Source: Hyphomicrobiales bacterium (GTDB taxonomy: Bacteria; Pseudomonadota; Alphaproteobacteria; Rhizobiales; Beijerinckiaceae). Taken from it: 64,000 nucleotides of DNA. Within the stretch, counting starts at the first letter, position 1. Each line of letters opens with the position of its first letter. The stretch lies in NCBI GenBank assembly GCA_900466745.1, contig UBNE01000007.1, positions 114,835-178,834 of the forward strand, written 5' to 3'. Below are positions 19,904 to 28,052 of this stretch, piece by piece. The notes under the pieces are model-generated. The model was not told the origin of the DNA. It made no database searches and saw only the letters and a list, made by a program, of their open reading frames with translations. Both the position numbers and the translations under genes were made by a program.

Positions 19904-20973
19904 TGCGCCAGACGAGCGACGAACCCGACCGGCTGCCCATCGCCCCGCATCCGCGCGAGACGCTGGCGCTGATCGGCCATGCCGCGCAGGAGCGCGCCTT
20001 CCTCGACGCGCTGCGCGGCGGGCGGATGCACCATGCCTGGCTGCTCGGCGGGCCGGAAGGCATCGGCAAGGCGAGCTTCGCCTACCGGGCCGCGCGCTTC
20101 ATGCTGGCGGCGGGTGATCCGTCGGAGCGGGCCGGGCGCTGCGACAGCCTCGCCATGGCGGAAAGCGATCCGGCGACGCGGCGCGTCATGGCCCGCTCGC
20201 ACCCCGACCTCCACCTCCTGCGCCGCAGCCTGAAGCCCGACGGCAAGAGCTACACCGGCAACATCCCGGTCGACGCGGCGCGGCGCGTCATCGACCGCTT
20301 CGGCGCCAGCGCCGCGGAGGGCGGCTGGCGCGTCTGCATCGTCGACTCGGCCGAGGATATGGACCGGCCGACGGCGAATGCGCTGCTGAAGCTGCTGGAG
20401 GAGCCGCCGCCGCGGGCCCTGTTCCTGATCGTCGCCCATGCGCCGGGCCGGCTGCTGCCGACGATCCGCTCGCGCTGCCGGCTGTTGAGCTTCGAGCCGC
20501 TTTCGGCCGCGGACGTCGTCGAGGCCGGGCGCATGGCCTTGCAGCGCATGGAGACCCCCTTCGACGAATCCGCGCTGCTGCGTGCCGCCTCGCTGGCCGA
20601 GGGCTCGGTGAAGCGGGCGCTGAGCTATGTCGATCCCGAGACGCTGGCTCTGGTCGAGGCGGTGCGGGCGCGGCTCGACGCCCTGCCGCAGGTCGATCTC
20701 AACGCCTTGCTGGCGCTGGCCGAGGATGTCGCGGGCAAGGCCGGCGAGCGCGACTTCGCCGTGATGATCGAGACCGTGCAGGGCTGGCTTTCCGACCATC
20801 TCCACGCGCATGCTGCGGCGCAACCGGCGCGCCTTGCACCGCTGGCGGAGGTATGGGAAAAGCTGGAACGTTCGGCGCGCGAGGTCGAGACCTATAATCT
20901 CGACCGCCGTCCGCTGGTGATCTCGATGTTTCATGATCTGTCGGCTGCGGTTTCCCGCTCGCGCGCAGCGTGA
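19903..20973 (+). CDS. holB: DNA polymerase III subunit delta'
   Basis: Clamp-loader subunit that helps load the beta sliding clamp. The 356-residue protein contains MHHAWLLGGPEGIGKASFAY (degenerate P-loop, about residues 36-55), VDSAEDMDRPTANALLKLLEEPP (Walker B/sensor region) and LPTIRSRCRLLSFEPL, the SRC motif of clamp loaders. The zinc-binding Cys cluster of E. coli delta' is not obvious. The start overlaps the tmk stop by one base. tmk-holB-metG-tatD is a common bacterial gene order. Confidence 0.93.
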   Translation: MRQTSDEPDRLPIAPHPRETLALIGHAAQERAFLDALRGGRMHHAWLLGGPEGIGKASFAYRAARFMLAAGDPSERAGRCDSLAMAESDPATRRVMARSHPDLHLLRRSLKPDGKSYTGNIPVDAARRVIDRFGASAAEGGWRVCIVDSAEDMDRPTANALLKLLEEPPPRALFLIVAHAPGRLLPTIRSRCRLLSFEPLSAADVVEAGRMALQRMETPFDESALLRAASLAEGSVKRALSYVDPETLALVEAVRARLDALPQVDLNALLALAEDVAGKAGERDFAVMIETVQGWLSDHLHAHAAAQPARLAPLAEVWEKLERSAREVETYNLDRRPLVISMFHDLSAAVSRSRAA

Positions 20974-20991
20974 AGCGAAGCTCTCGGACAG

Positions 20992-22554
20992 ATGATGGCC
21001 ACGGCCCCGAAATTCTACCTGACGACCGCGATCCATTACACCAACGGACCGCCGCATATCGGCCACGCTTATGAGATGGTGGCTGCCGATGCGATCGCGC
21101 GCTTCAAGCGCCTGGACGGCTACGACGTCTTCGCCATGACCGGCACCGACGAGCACGGCCAGAAGGTCGCGCGCACCGCGGCCCAGAATGGCCTTTCGCC
21201 GAAGGAGTTCGTCGACAAGATCGCCGGGCGCTTCCAGGAGATGGAACAGGCGCTCGGCTGTTCCTTCGACCGCTTCATCCGCACCACCGACCCCGACCAC
21301 CTGCCGTCGACGCATGAGCTCTGGCGCCGGATGGAGGCCAATGGCGACATCTATCTCGCCAAATATTCCGGCTGGTATTCGGTTCGGGACGAGGCCTTCT
21401 ACGGCGAGGAGGAGACGACCCTCCAGCCCGACGGCACGCGGCTGGGCGGGCAGGGCACCCCGGTCGAATGGGTCGAGGAGGAGAGCTATTTCTTCCGCCT
21501 CGCCAAGTACCAGGACGCGCTGCTGAAGCTCTACGAGGACGTCCCCGACTTCATCTCGCCGGAGACCCGCCGCAACGAGATCGTCTCCTTCGTCAAAGGC
21601 GGGCTGGAAGACCTCTCGATCAGCCGCACGACCTTCGACTGGGGCCTGCCCGTCCCGGGCGACCCGAAGCATGTGATGTATGTCTGGGTCGACGCGCTCA
21701 ACAACTACCTGACCGGAACGGGCTTCCCCGATCCGGCGAGCCCGCGTGCGCATTACTGGCCGGCCGACGTCCACATCATCGGCAAGGACATCGTGCGCTT
21801 CCACGCGGTCTACTGGCCGGCCTTCCTGATGTCGGCCGGGCTGCCGCTGCCCAGGCGCGTCTTCGGCCACGGCTTCCTGCTCAACAAGGGCACGAAGATG
21901 TCGAAGTCGCTCGGCAATGTGGTCGATCCCTTCGACCTTGCCGCGAGCTATGGCGTCGACCAGCTCCGCTATTTCTTCCTGCGCGAGGTCTCCTTCGGCC
22001 AGGACGGCAACTACAGCCACGACGCCATCGTCGGGCGGATCAATGCCGATCTCGCCAACGATCTCGGCAATCTGGCGCAGCGCTCGCTCTCGATGATCGC
22101 CAAGAACTGCGAGGGCAGGGTGCCGCCCTGCGGCGCGCTGACCGAGGCGGACGAGGCGATGCTCGCTCTGGCCGACGGCGCGCTCGAAAAGGCGCGCGCG
22201 GCGATGCAGGATTTCGCGCTCCATACGGTGCTGGCCGAGATCTGGGCGGTGGTGGCGGAGGCCAATCGCTATTTCGCCGGCAACGAACCCTGGCGCCTGA
22301 CCAAGACCGATCCGGCGCGGCGCGACACGGTGCTCTCCATCACCATCGAGGTGATCCGGCAGGTCGCGATCCTGGTGCAGCCGGTGATGCCGGCCGCGGC
22401 CGGCAAGCTGCTCGACCTGCTCGCGGTCGCTCCCGAGGCGCGCAGCTTCGCTTCGCTCGGGAAGGCCGGGCGCCTGGCGAGCGGCACGACGCTGCCGGCG
22501 CCGAGCGCGGTCTTCCCGCGCTATGTCGAGCCCGAGGACGGCCAGGCTGCGTGA
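20992..22554 (+). CDS. metG: Methionyl-tRNA synthetase
   Basis: Charges tRNA-Met. The protein (520 residues from the first of two adjacent ATGs, 20992 and 20995) has the HIGH-like HIGH motif in [14 protein letters not shown] (about residues 20-33), the catalytic fold, KMSKS in [16 protein letters not shown], and a helical anticodon-binding domain. It lacks the C-terminal EMAP/dimerisation domain found in E. coli MetG, which is normal for this shorter class. Its stop TGA overlaps the tatD ATG by one base. Confidence 0.96.
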   Translation: MMATAPKFYLTTAIHYTNGPPHIGHAYEMVAADAIARFKRLDGYDVFAMTGTDEHGQKVARTAAQNGLSPKEFVDKIAGRFQEMEQALGCSFDRFIRTTDPDHLPSTHELWRRMEANGDIYLAKYSGWYSVRDEAFYGEEETTLQPDGTRLGGQGTPVEWVEEESYFFRLAKYQDALLKLYEDVPDFISPETRRNEIVSFVKGGLEDLSISRTTFDWGLPVPGDPKHVMYVWVDALNNYLTGTGFPDPASPRAHYWPADVHIIGKDIVRFHAVYWPAFLMSAGLPLPRRVFGHGFLLNKGTKMSKSLGNVVDPFDLAASYGVDQLRYFFLREVSFGQDGNYSHDAIVGRINADLANDLGNLAQRSLSMIAKNCEGRVPPCGALTEADEAMLALADGALEKARAAMQDFALHTVLAEIWAVVAEANRYFAGNEPWRLTKTDPARRDTVLSITIEVIRQVAILVQPVMPAAAGKLLDLLAVAPEARSFASLGKAGRLASGTTLPAPSAVFPRYVEPEDGQAA

Positions 22555-23354
22555 TGCTGATCGATACGCATTGCCATCTCGACTTCCCGGATTTCGCCGA
22601 AGACCTGCCGGCGTATGTCGCGCGGGCCGAGGCTGCCGGTGTCGGCCGGATGGTGACGATCTCGACGCGGGTGGCGCGCTTCGCGGACTATGCGGGAATC
22701 GCGGAGCGCTTTCCGTCGGTCTGGTGCTCGGTTGGCACCCATCCGCATCAGGCGCATGAGGAGCTCGACGTCACCGCCGGGCAGCTCGTCGCATTGTCGC
22801 GCCATCCGCGCTGCGTCGCCATCGGCGAGGCCGGGCTCGACTACCATTACGATTCCAGCCCGCGCGACGCGCAGGCCCGGGGGCTGCGCACCCACATCGC
22901 CGCGGCCCGGGAGACGGGGCTGCCGCTCGTCATCCACGCCCGCGAGGCCGATGACGACATGGCGGCGATCCTGCGCGAGGAGATGGGGAAGGGCGCCTTC
23001 TCCGCCATCCTGCACTGCTTCACGGCGGGAGAGGCCCTGGCGATGACGGGGGTCGAGCTCGGCCTCTACATCTCCTTTTCCGGCATCCTGACCTTCAAGA
23101 CCTCGGAGAATCTGCGCCGCATCGCCCGCATGGTCCCGCGCGAGCGCCTGCTGGTCGAGACCGACGCGCCCTATCTCGCGCCAGTACCGTTCAGAGGCAA
23201 GCGCAACGAACCGTCCTATGTCGTTGAGACAGCGAAGGTTCTGGCCGAGACGACCGGCGTCGGTTTCGACGAGGTCGCGCGGATCACGACGGAGAATGCG
23301 CGGCGCTGCTACTGGAAGATGGACCATGCCGCGCCCCTGGCGCAGCGCGCCTGA
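22554..23354 (+). CDS. tatD: TatD-family metal-dependent DNase
   Basis: Amidohydrolase-fold nuclease. The 266-residue protein begins [14 protein letters not shown] with the metal-binding HxH. GTHPHQAHE, GEAGLDYHYD, VIHAREADDD, ILHCFTAGEA and LLVETDAPYLAPVPFRGKRN follow, all family hallmarks. The start at 22554 shares a base with the metG stop, showing translational coupling. It may process DNA ends or act in protein/tRNA quality control; the physiological substrate is uncertain in the family. Confidence 0.93.
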   Translation: MLIDTHCHLDFPDFAEDLPAYVARAEAAGVGRMVTISTRVARFADYAGIAERFPSVWCSVGTHPHQAHEELDVTAGQLVALSRHPRCVAIGEAGLDYHYDSSPRDAQARGLRTHIAAARETGLPLVIHAREADDDMAAILREEMGKGAFSAILHCFTAGEALAMTGVELGLYISFSGILTFKTSENLRRIARMVPRERLLVETDAPYLAPVPFRGKRNEPSYVVETAKVLAETTGVGFDEVARITTENARRCYWKMDHAAPLAQRA

Positions 23355-23361
23355 TCCGGCG

Positions 23362-24162
23362 ATGGCGCTGACGGTCACGATCCTCGGCTGCGGCTCCTCC
23401 GGCGGCGTGCCGCGGCCGGGCTCCGGCTGGGGCGCCTGCGATCCGGCCGATCCGAAGAACCGGCGCCGGCGCTGCTCGATCCTGCTCGAGCGTTCCGGCC
23501 CCGACGGCGCCACGCGCGTTCTGGTCGACACCTCGCCGGATCTGCGCGAGCAACTGCTCGCGGCCGAGGTCCCGGCGCTGGACGGCGTGCTGATGACGCA
23601 TGACCATGCCGACCACACCCACGGCATCGACGATCTGCGCGCGCTGGTCCTGCATATGCGCCGGCGCATCCGGATCTATGCCGACAAGACGACGCAGGCC
23701 TCGCTGCGGACGCGCTTCGGCTATCTCTTCGAGACGCCGCCCGGAAGCTATTATCCGCCGATCCTGGACATGGACGAGATCGGTTCCGGGCATAGCCAGA
23801 CCATCGAAGGCTCCGGCGGGCCGATCGAGGCCATGCCGTTCCGCGTCGAGCACGGCCCGAATTACGAGGCGCTCGGCTTCCGCTTCGGCGATCTGGCCTA
23901 TCTGCCGGATGTCAGCCTGATCCCGCCGGCTGCGATGGAAGCCATGGCGGATCTGGAGGTGCTGATTCTCGACTGCCTGCGCGAGACCCCGCATCCGAGC
24001 CATTTCCACCTGGCGCAGTCGCTCGAGACGATCCGGGTCCTGAAGCCGCGGCGCGCGATCCTGACCAACCTCCATGTCGATCTCGATCATGCCAGCCTTT
24101 CCAGCCGCTTGCCGGACGGTGTCGAAGTCGCGTTCGATGGCATGAGGATCGCCGCGGGCTGA
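23362..24162 (+). CDS. MBL-fold metallo-hydrolase, PhnP-like
   Basis: A 266-residue metallo-beta-lactamase-fold hydrolase that starts MALTVTILGCGSSGGVPRPG and holds the two-zinc motif THDHADHTHGIDDLR (about residues 77-91) plus later ligands (EHG near 159 and HFHLAQ near 215). It resembles PhnP phosphodiesterases and the MBL gene that commonly follows tatD in alphaproteobacteria. The exact substrate is not known. It starts seven bases after the tatD stop and appears to be the last gene of the rlpA operon. Confidence 0.88.
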   Translation: MALTVTILGCGSSGGVPRPGSGWGACDPADPKNRRRRCSILLERSGPDGATRVLVDTSPDLREQLLAAEVPALDGVLMTHDHADHTHGIDDLRALVLHMRRRIRIYADKTTQASLRTRFGYLFETPPGSYYPPILDMDEIGSGHSQTIEGSGGPIEAMPFRVEHGPNYEALGFRFGDLAYLPDVSLIPPAAMEAMADLEVLILDCLRETPHPSHFHLAQSLETIRVLKPRRAILTNLHVDLDHASLSSRLPDGVEVAFDGMRIAAG

Positions 24163-24234
24163 GCCCGGCTTGTCGCCATCGTCCTCGTTGACGCATATCA
24201 ATGCCGTTCGTTCGAGGCGGGAGAAGGGTGAGCC

Positions 24235-24327
24235 ATGGAACGGAAGCATCTCACGAACATCTGCCGCGCCGCCGGCCCGGCGATGCCTGGAGCGGCCCGC
24301 CGCCGGCAGCCGGGAGCCGCGGCATGA
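24235..24327 (+). CDS. 30-residue ORF translationally coupled to ackA
   Basis: The ORF starts at ATG 24235 behind GAGAAGG, reads MERKHLTNICRAAGPAMPG and ends in a basic, Ala-rich tail. Its TGA (24325-24327) overlaps the ackA ATG (24324) as ATGA. The arrangement suggests coupled translation, either as a leader or as the fused ends of a deleted gene, since the usual partner phosphotransacetylase (pta) is missing here. It matches no family I know and could be non-functional. Confidence 0.35.
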   Translation: MERKHLTNICRAAGPAMPGAARRRQPGAAA

Positions 24328-25517
24328 GCGAGCCGCTTCTCGTCACCTTCAACGCGGGCTCCTCGACAGTGAAGATCGGCCTGTTCGCGCTGGGCGGGCA
24401 GGGGCCGCGGCGGATCGGCAAGGGTGTGATCGATTTCCGCGAGCCGCCCTTGCGCTTCCGGCTGATCGAGGGGCCGGACACCTTCGACATCGCCCTTGAG
24501 GCCGGGCCCGACGCTGCGCTCGACGCGGTCCTGGCCGAGGCCTTCCGGCGGCTGTCCTGGCATTTCGACCTCGACAGCGTCGTCGCGATGGGCCACCGCA
24601 TCGTGCATGGCGGCGACCGCTATGCCGGCCCGGTGCTGATCGACGATGCGGCGCTCGCCGCCATCGAGGCGCTGGTGCCGCTGGCGCCGCTGCATCAGCC
24701 GCAAGGCCTCGGCCTGATCCGCGCCATCCGCCGGCTGCGCCCGGAGCTGCCGCAAACGGCGTCGTTCGACACGGCGTTCCACCGAACCCATGCCGATGTC
24801 GTGCGCCGCTTCGCCATTCCGCGCGCGATGCATGATGAAGGCATCAAGCGTTACGGCTTTCACGGGCTGTCCTACCGCTACATCGCCGGCGAGTTGGCGC
24901 GCCGCGAGCCGGCGCTTGCCAAGGGCCGGGTCGTGGTCGCGCATCTCGGCAGCGGCGCCAGCCTCTGCGGGCTGGAAAACGGCGTCAGCCGCGACACCTC
25001 GATGGGCTTCTCGGCGCTCGACGGCATTCCGATGGCGACGCGCTGCGGAGCGCTCGACCCCGGCGTGCTGCTGCATCTGCTCGGCCAGGGCGGCTACGAC
25101 GCGGCGCGACTGGAGGACCTGCTCTACCGCCGCAGCGGCCTGCTGGGCGTGTCCGGCATCAGCGCCGACAGCCGCGATCTGCTCGACAGCGACAGGCCCG
25201 AGGCGCGAGAGGCACTGGATCTGTTCTGCTTCCGCATCGCGGGCGAAATCGCCCGGCTCGCGGCGACGCTGGGCGGGCTCGACGCCGTCGTCTTCACGGC
25301 CGGCATCGGCGAGCATCAGCCGCCGATCCGCGCGGCCGTGGCGTCACGGCTGGCATGGCTCGGCCTCGCGCTGGACGAGAGCGCCAACGCCGCCAATGCC
25401 GTGCGGATCAGCCGGAGCGATGCCCGCATCGCCGCCTTCGCGATCCCGACCGACGAGGAAGCTGTCATCGCCGAGGACGCGCTCGCCTTGGTCGAGCTGG
25501 CCGAACCGGCGGCCTGA
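24324..25517 (+). CDS. ackA: Acetate kinase (or propionate kinase)
   Basis: Interconverts acetyl phosphate plus ADP and acetate plus ATP. The 397-residue protein carries the ASKHA motifs: VTFNAGSSTVKIGLF (residues 6-20), MGHRIVHGGDRY, TASFDTAFHRTHADVVRR, KRYGFHGLSYRYIA, HLGSGASLCGLENGVSRDTS and VFTAGIGEHQPPIR. The start at 24324 is preferred because the conserved N-terminus begins there; upstream in-frame codons are unconserved. No pta gene is present; phosphoketolase or another acetyl-phosphate source elsewhere would be needed. A perfect hairpin lies downstream. Confidence 0.93.
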   Translation: MSEPLLVTFNAGSSTVKIGLFALGGQGPRRIGKGVIDFREPPLRFRLIEGPDTFDIALEAGPDAALDAVLAEAFRRLSWHFDLDSVVAMGHRIVHGGDRYAGPVLIDDAALAAIEALVPLAPLHQPQGLGLIRAIRRLRPELPQTASFDTAFHRTHADVVRRFAIPRAMHDEGIKRYGFHGLSYRYIAGELARREPALAKGRVVVAHLGSGASLCGLENGVSRDTSMGFSALDGIPMATRCGALDPGVLLHLLGQGGYDAARLEDLLYRRSGLLGVSGISADSRDLLDSDRPEAREALDLFCFRIAGEIARLAATLGGLDAVVFTAGIGEHQPPIRAAVASRLAWLGLALDESANAANAVRISRSDARIAAFAIPTDEEAVIAEDALALVELAEPAA

Positions 25518-25551
25518 GCCGCGCACAGGAACTGCGCCCAGGCGCGAAGCG

Positions 25552-25577
25552 CCGCGGACTGCGCCGGCAGTCCGCGG
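25552..25577 (+). terminator. Hairpin after ackA
   Basis: CCGCGGACTGC and GCAGTCCGCGG form an 11-base-pair stem with loop GCCG, 34 bases after the ackA stop. There is no U tract, so it may act as a 3' stabiliser or a weak terminator. Confidence 0.5.
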
Positions 25578-25846
25578 GCACTGGCGCGGCGTGGCTTGAA
25601 TCCACCTCAATCCGCGATTCGTTTCGGCTCCGGCCCATCATCCTGCGAAGTGCCGTGCCGATGTTTGGGCATCTGGTCCCGGCCGGATTTTACCGACATG
25701 TTGGGGGGCGGCACGCTCGCGGCGGAAGCCGGAAGGACAGCTCCGAGACGGGTTCGGGGTCCGGATCCCGGTGCCGTCGCGAGTTCTCGACGACGGCCTT
25801 CGCTCGCGGAGGCCTCGCATGACCCGCCGCTGCGGAAAGGCGATTG
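25578..25846. other. Leader region of the GH3 gene, nothing else seen
   Basis: No gene or shared repeat is recognised. The region must hold the promoter of the GH3-ABC pair; the ribosome-binding site GGAAAGG is at 25834-25840. Confidence 0.4.
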
Positions 25847-28033
25847 ATGAAAGCGCTTCTGGACAGTCGGGGCATCGAAAAGCTGATCGGTGCGATGACA
25901 TTGAAGGAGAAGCTCGGACAGCTCACCATGCTGAGCGGCGAGCTGGTCCAGACGGGGCCCGCCTCCGCCCCGGTCACCTCCGCAGCCATCCAGAACGGCG
26001 AGGTCGGCAGCCTCCTGAACCTGGTCGGGCCGGACCGGATCCGCGATGCGCAGCGGCATGCCGTCGAGGGCTCGCGCCTCGGGATCCCGCTCTTCTTCTC
26101 GCTGGATGTTCTTCATGGGCTGCGGACGATGTTCCCCATTCCCTTCGGGGAGTCGGCGGCCCTCGACCCGGCGCTGTGGGAAGCCACCGCCAGGGTCGCG
26201 GCAGAAGAATGCGCCGTCGAAGGCATCGACCTCACCTTTGCGCCGATGATCGACATCGCGCGGGACCCGCGCTGGGGGCGCACGCTCGAAGGGCCCGGCG
26301 AGGATCCTCTCGTCGGCCAACGGCTCGCCAGGGCGAAGGTGCGCGGCTATCAGACCGCCAGCCTCGCTTCGGCCACGGCAATCGCAGCGACCGCCAAGCA
26401 TTTCGCCGGTTACGGAGCCGTCCAGGCGGGGCGGGAATATGCCTCGGTCGACATGTCGGAGCGGCTGCTGCACGAAGTCTATCTGCCGCCGTTCAAGGCG
26501 GCCGTCGAGGCCGGCGTGGCCTGTATCATGCCGGCCTTCATCGACCTCAACGGCACGCCGATGTCGATCAACAGGCGGCTCCTGCGCGGGCTGGTTCGCG
26601 AGCGCTGGGGTTTTGACGGGGTGATGGTCAGCGACTGGAGCTCCGTCGCCGAGCTGCTGGTGCACGGCGTCGCGGCCGATCCCGCCGAGGCCGCGGCGCT
26701 TGCGCTGAACGCCGGCGTCGACATCGACATGATGGGCAAGGGCGCCTACTATGACGGCCTGCCGGAGGCGCTCGATCGCGGCCTCGTCGAGATGGCCACC
26801 ATCGACCAGGCGGTGCGGCGCGTGCTGCTGCTCAAGCTGCGGCTCGGCCTGTTCGACGATCCTTATCGCCGCTGCGGTTCGCCGGAAGCCGTCGCGGCCG
26901 TCAAGGCCCAGCCCGCGAGGCGCGCGCTGGCGCGAGAGGCGGCACGCAAGTCGATGGTGCTGCTGACCCATGCCGAGGGCACGCTGCCGCTCAGGAAGAG
27001 CCTGACGTCGCTCTCGATCGTCGGTCCTTTCGGCCAGATCGTCGGGGGCAACTCGGAACCGGACGCCGCCGCGCGCATTGCCGAGCTGGTCGACCGGTTC
27101 AAGTCGGCCTTTCCCGGGGCCACGATCTCGGCTGCGACCGGAAGCGCCGTCGAGCAGGCGAGCGAGAGGGGGCTCGCAGCGGCGCTGCGAGACGCGCGGC
27201 AGAGCGAGGTGATCGTGCTTAGCGTCGGCGAAAGGGTCGATATGGCGGGCGAGGCGAGCAGCCGCGCCTGTCCCGGGCTGCCCCAGGCCCAGCAGGACCT
27301 GGCGCGCGCGATGCTGGAAACGGGTAAGCCGGTCGTCGTCCTGCTGTTCTCGGGGCGGCCGCTGATCCTGCCGGATTGGCTGGCGGAGCGCGCCAGGGCG
27401 ATCCTCGCCGTCTGGCATCCGGGCTCCGAGGGCGCCGGCGCCATCGTCGACGTTCTGAGCGGGGCGTATAACCCGAGCGGCAGGCTCACAATGTCGTGGC
27501 CGGCCGATGTCGGCCAGATCCCGATCTTTTTCGCAGAACGCCCGACGGGGCGCCCGCGGCTGGAGGAGGAGCATTTTTCCAGCAAGTACCTCGATGTTCC
27601 GAACGAGCCCCGCTTCCCGTTCGGTCACGGCCTGTCCTACGGCAGCTTCGTCATGACCAATCCGCGCGCGACCAAATGGACGATCGGCGCGGAGGAGACC
27701 ACCGAGATCCTGGTCGACGTCAGCAATACCGGGCCGATGGCCGGGGAGCACACCGTGTTCCTGTTCATCCGGGACCTCGTCTCATCGATCACCCGGCCTG
27801 CGCTCGAGCTGAAGGACTTCGCCAAGGTCGCGCTTGCGCCGGGCGAGATGAAGACGATGCGCTTCACCCTCTCGCCCGACCAGCTCAGCTTTCTCGGTCC
27901 CGATCTCGAGCCGGTGCTGGAGCCGGGCGCCTTCGAAATCCTGGTCGGGCCGAGCGCCGATCCGGCGCGGCTGCAGACGCTTGAGCTGCGGGTACGCCCG
28001 GCTTCGATCAGGACAGCACGGGCCCCTCGATGA
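25847..28033 (+). CDS. bglX: Glycoside hydrolase family 3 beta-glucosidase, BglX-like
   Basis: Retaining exo-glycosidase, 728 residues. The N-terminal TIM-barrel domain (about 10-320) has the LTMLSGELVQTG start, GIPLFFSLDVLHGLRTMFP and KHFAGYGAVQAGREYA. GVMVSDWSSVAELLVHG contains the Asp nucleophile (about 263). The second alpha/beta domain and a C-terminal fibronectin-III-like domain (about 600-715) follow. There is no signal peptide, unlike periplasmic E. coli BglX, so it probably acts in the cytoplasm. The ATG at 25847 has GGAAAGG six bases upstream; the TTG three bases earlier is ignored. The ABC exporter gene follows after 19 bases, probably in one operon. Confidence 0.92.
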   Translation: MKALLDSRGIEKLIGAMTLKEKLGQLTMLSGELVQTGPASAPVTSAAIQNGEVGSLLNLVGPDRIRDAQRHAVEGSRLGIPLFFSLDVLHGLRTMFPIPFGESAALDPALWEATARVAAEECAVEGIDLTFAPMIDIARDPRWGRTLEGPGEDPLVGQRLARAKVRGYQTASLASATAIAATAKHFAGYGAVQAGREYASVDMSERLLHEVYLPPFKAAVEAGVACIMPAFIDLNGTPMSINRRLLRGLVRERWGFDGVMVSDWSSVAELLVHGVAADPAEAAALALNAGVDIDMMGKGAYYDGLPEALDRGLVEMATIDQAVRRVLLLKLRLGLFDDPYRRCGSPEAVAAVKAQPARRALAREAARKSMVLLTHAEGTLPLRKSLTSLSIVGPFGQIVGGNSEPDAAARIAELVDRFKSAFPGATISAATGSAVEQASERGLAAALRDARQSEVIVLSVGERVDMAGEASSRACPGLPQAQQDLARAMLETGKPVVVLLFSGRPLILPDWLAERARAILAVWHPGSEGAGAIVDVLSGAYNPSGRLTMSWPADVGQIPIFFAERPTGRPRLEEEHFSSKYLDVPNEPRFPFGHGLSYGSFVMTNPRATKWTIGAEETTEILVDVSNTGPMAGEHTVFLFIRDLVSSITRPALELKDFAKVALAPGEMKTMRFTLSPDQLSFLGPDLEPVLEPGAFEILVGPSADPARLQTLELRVRPASIRTARAPR

Positions 28034-28052
28034 GCAACAGGCGGCCTGACGC

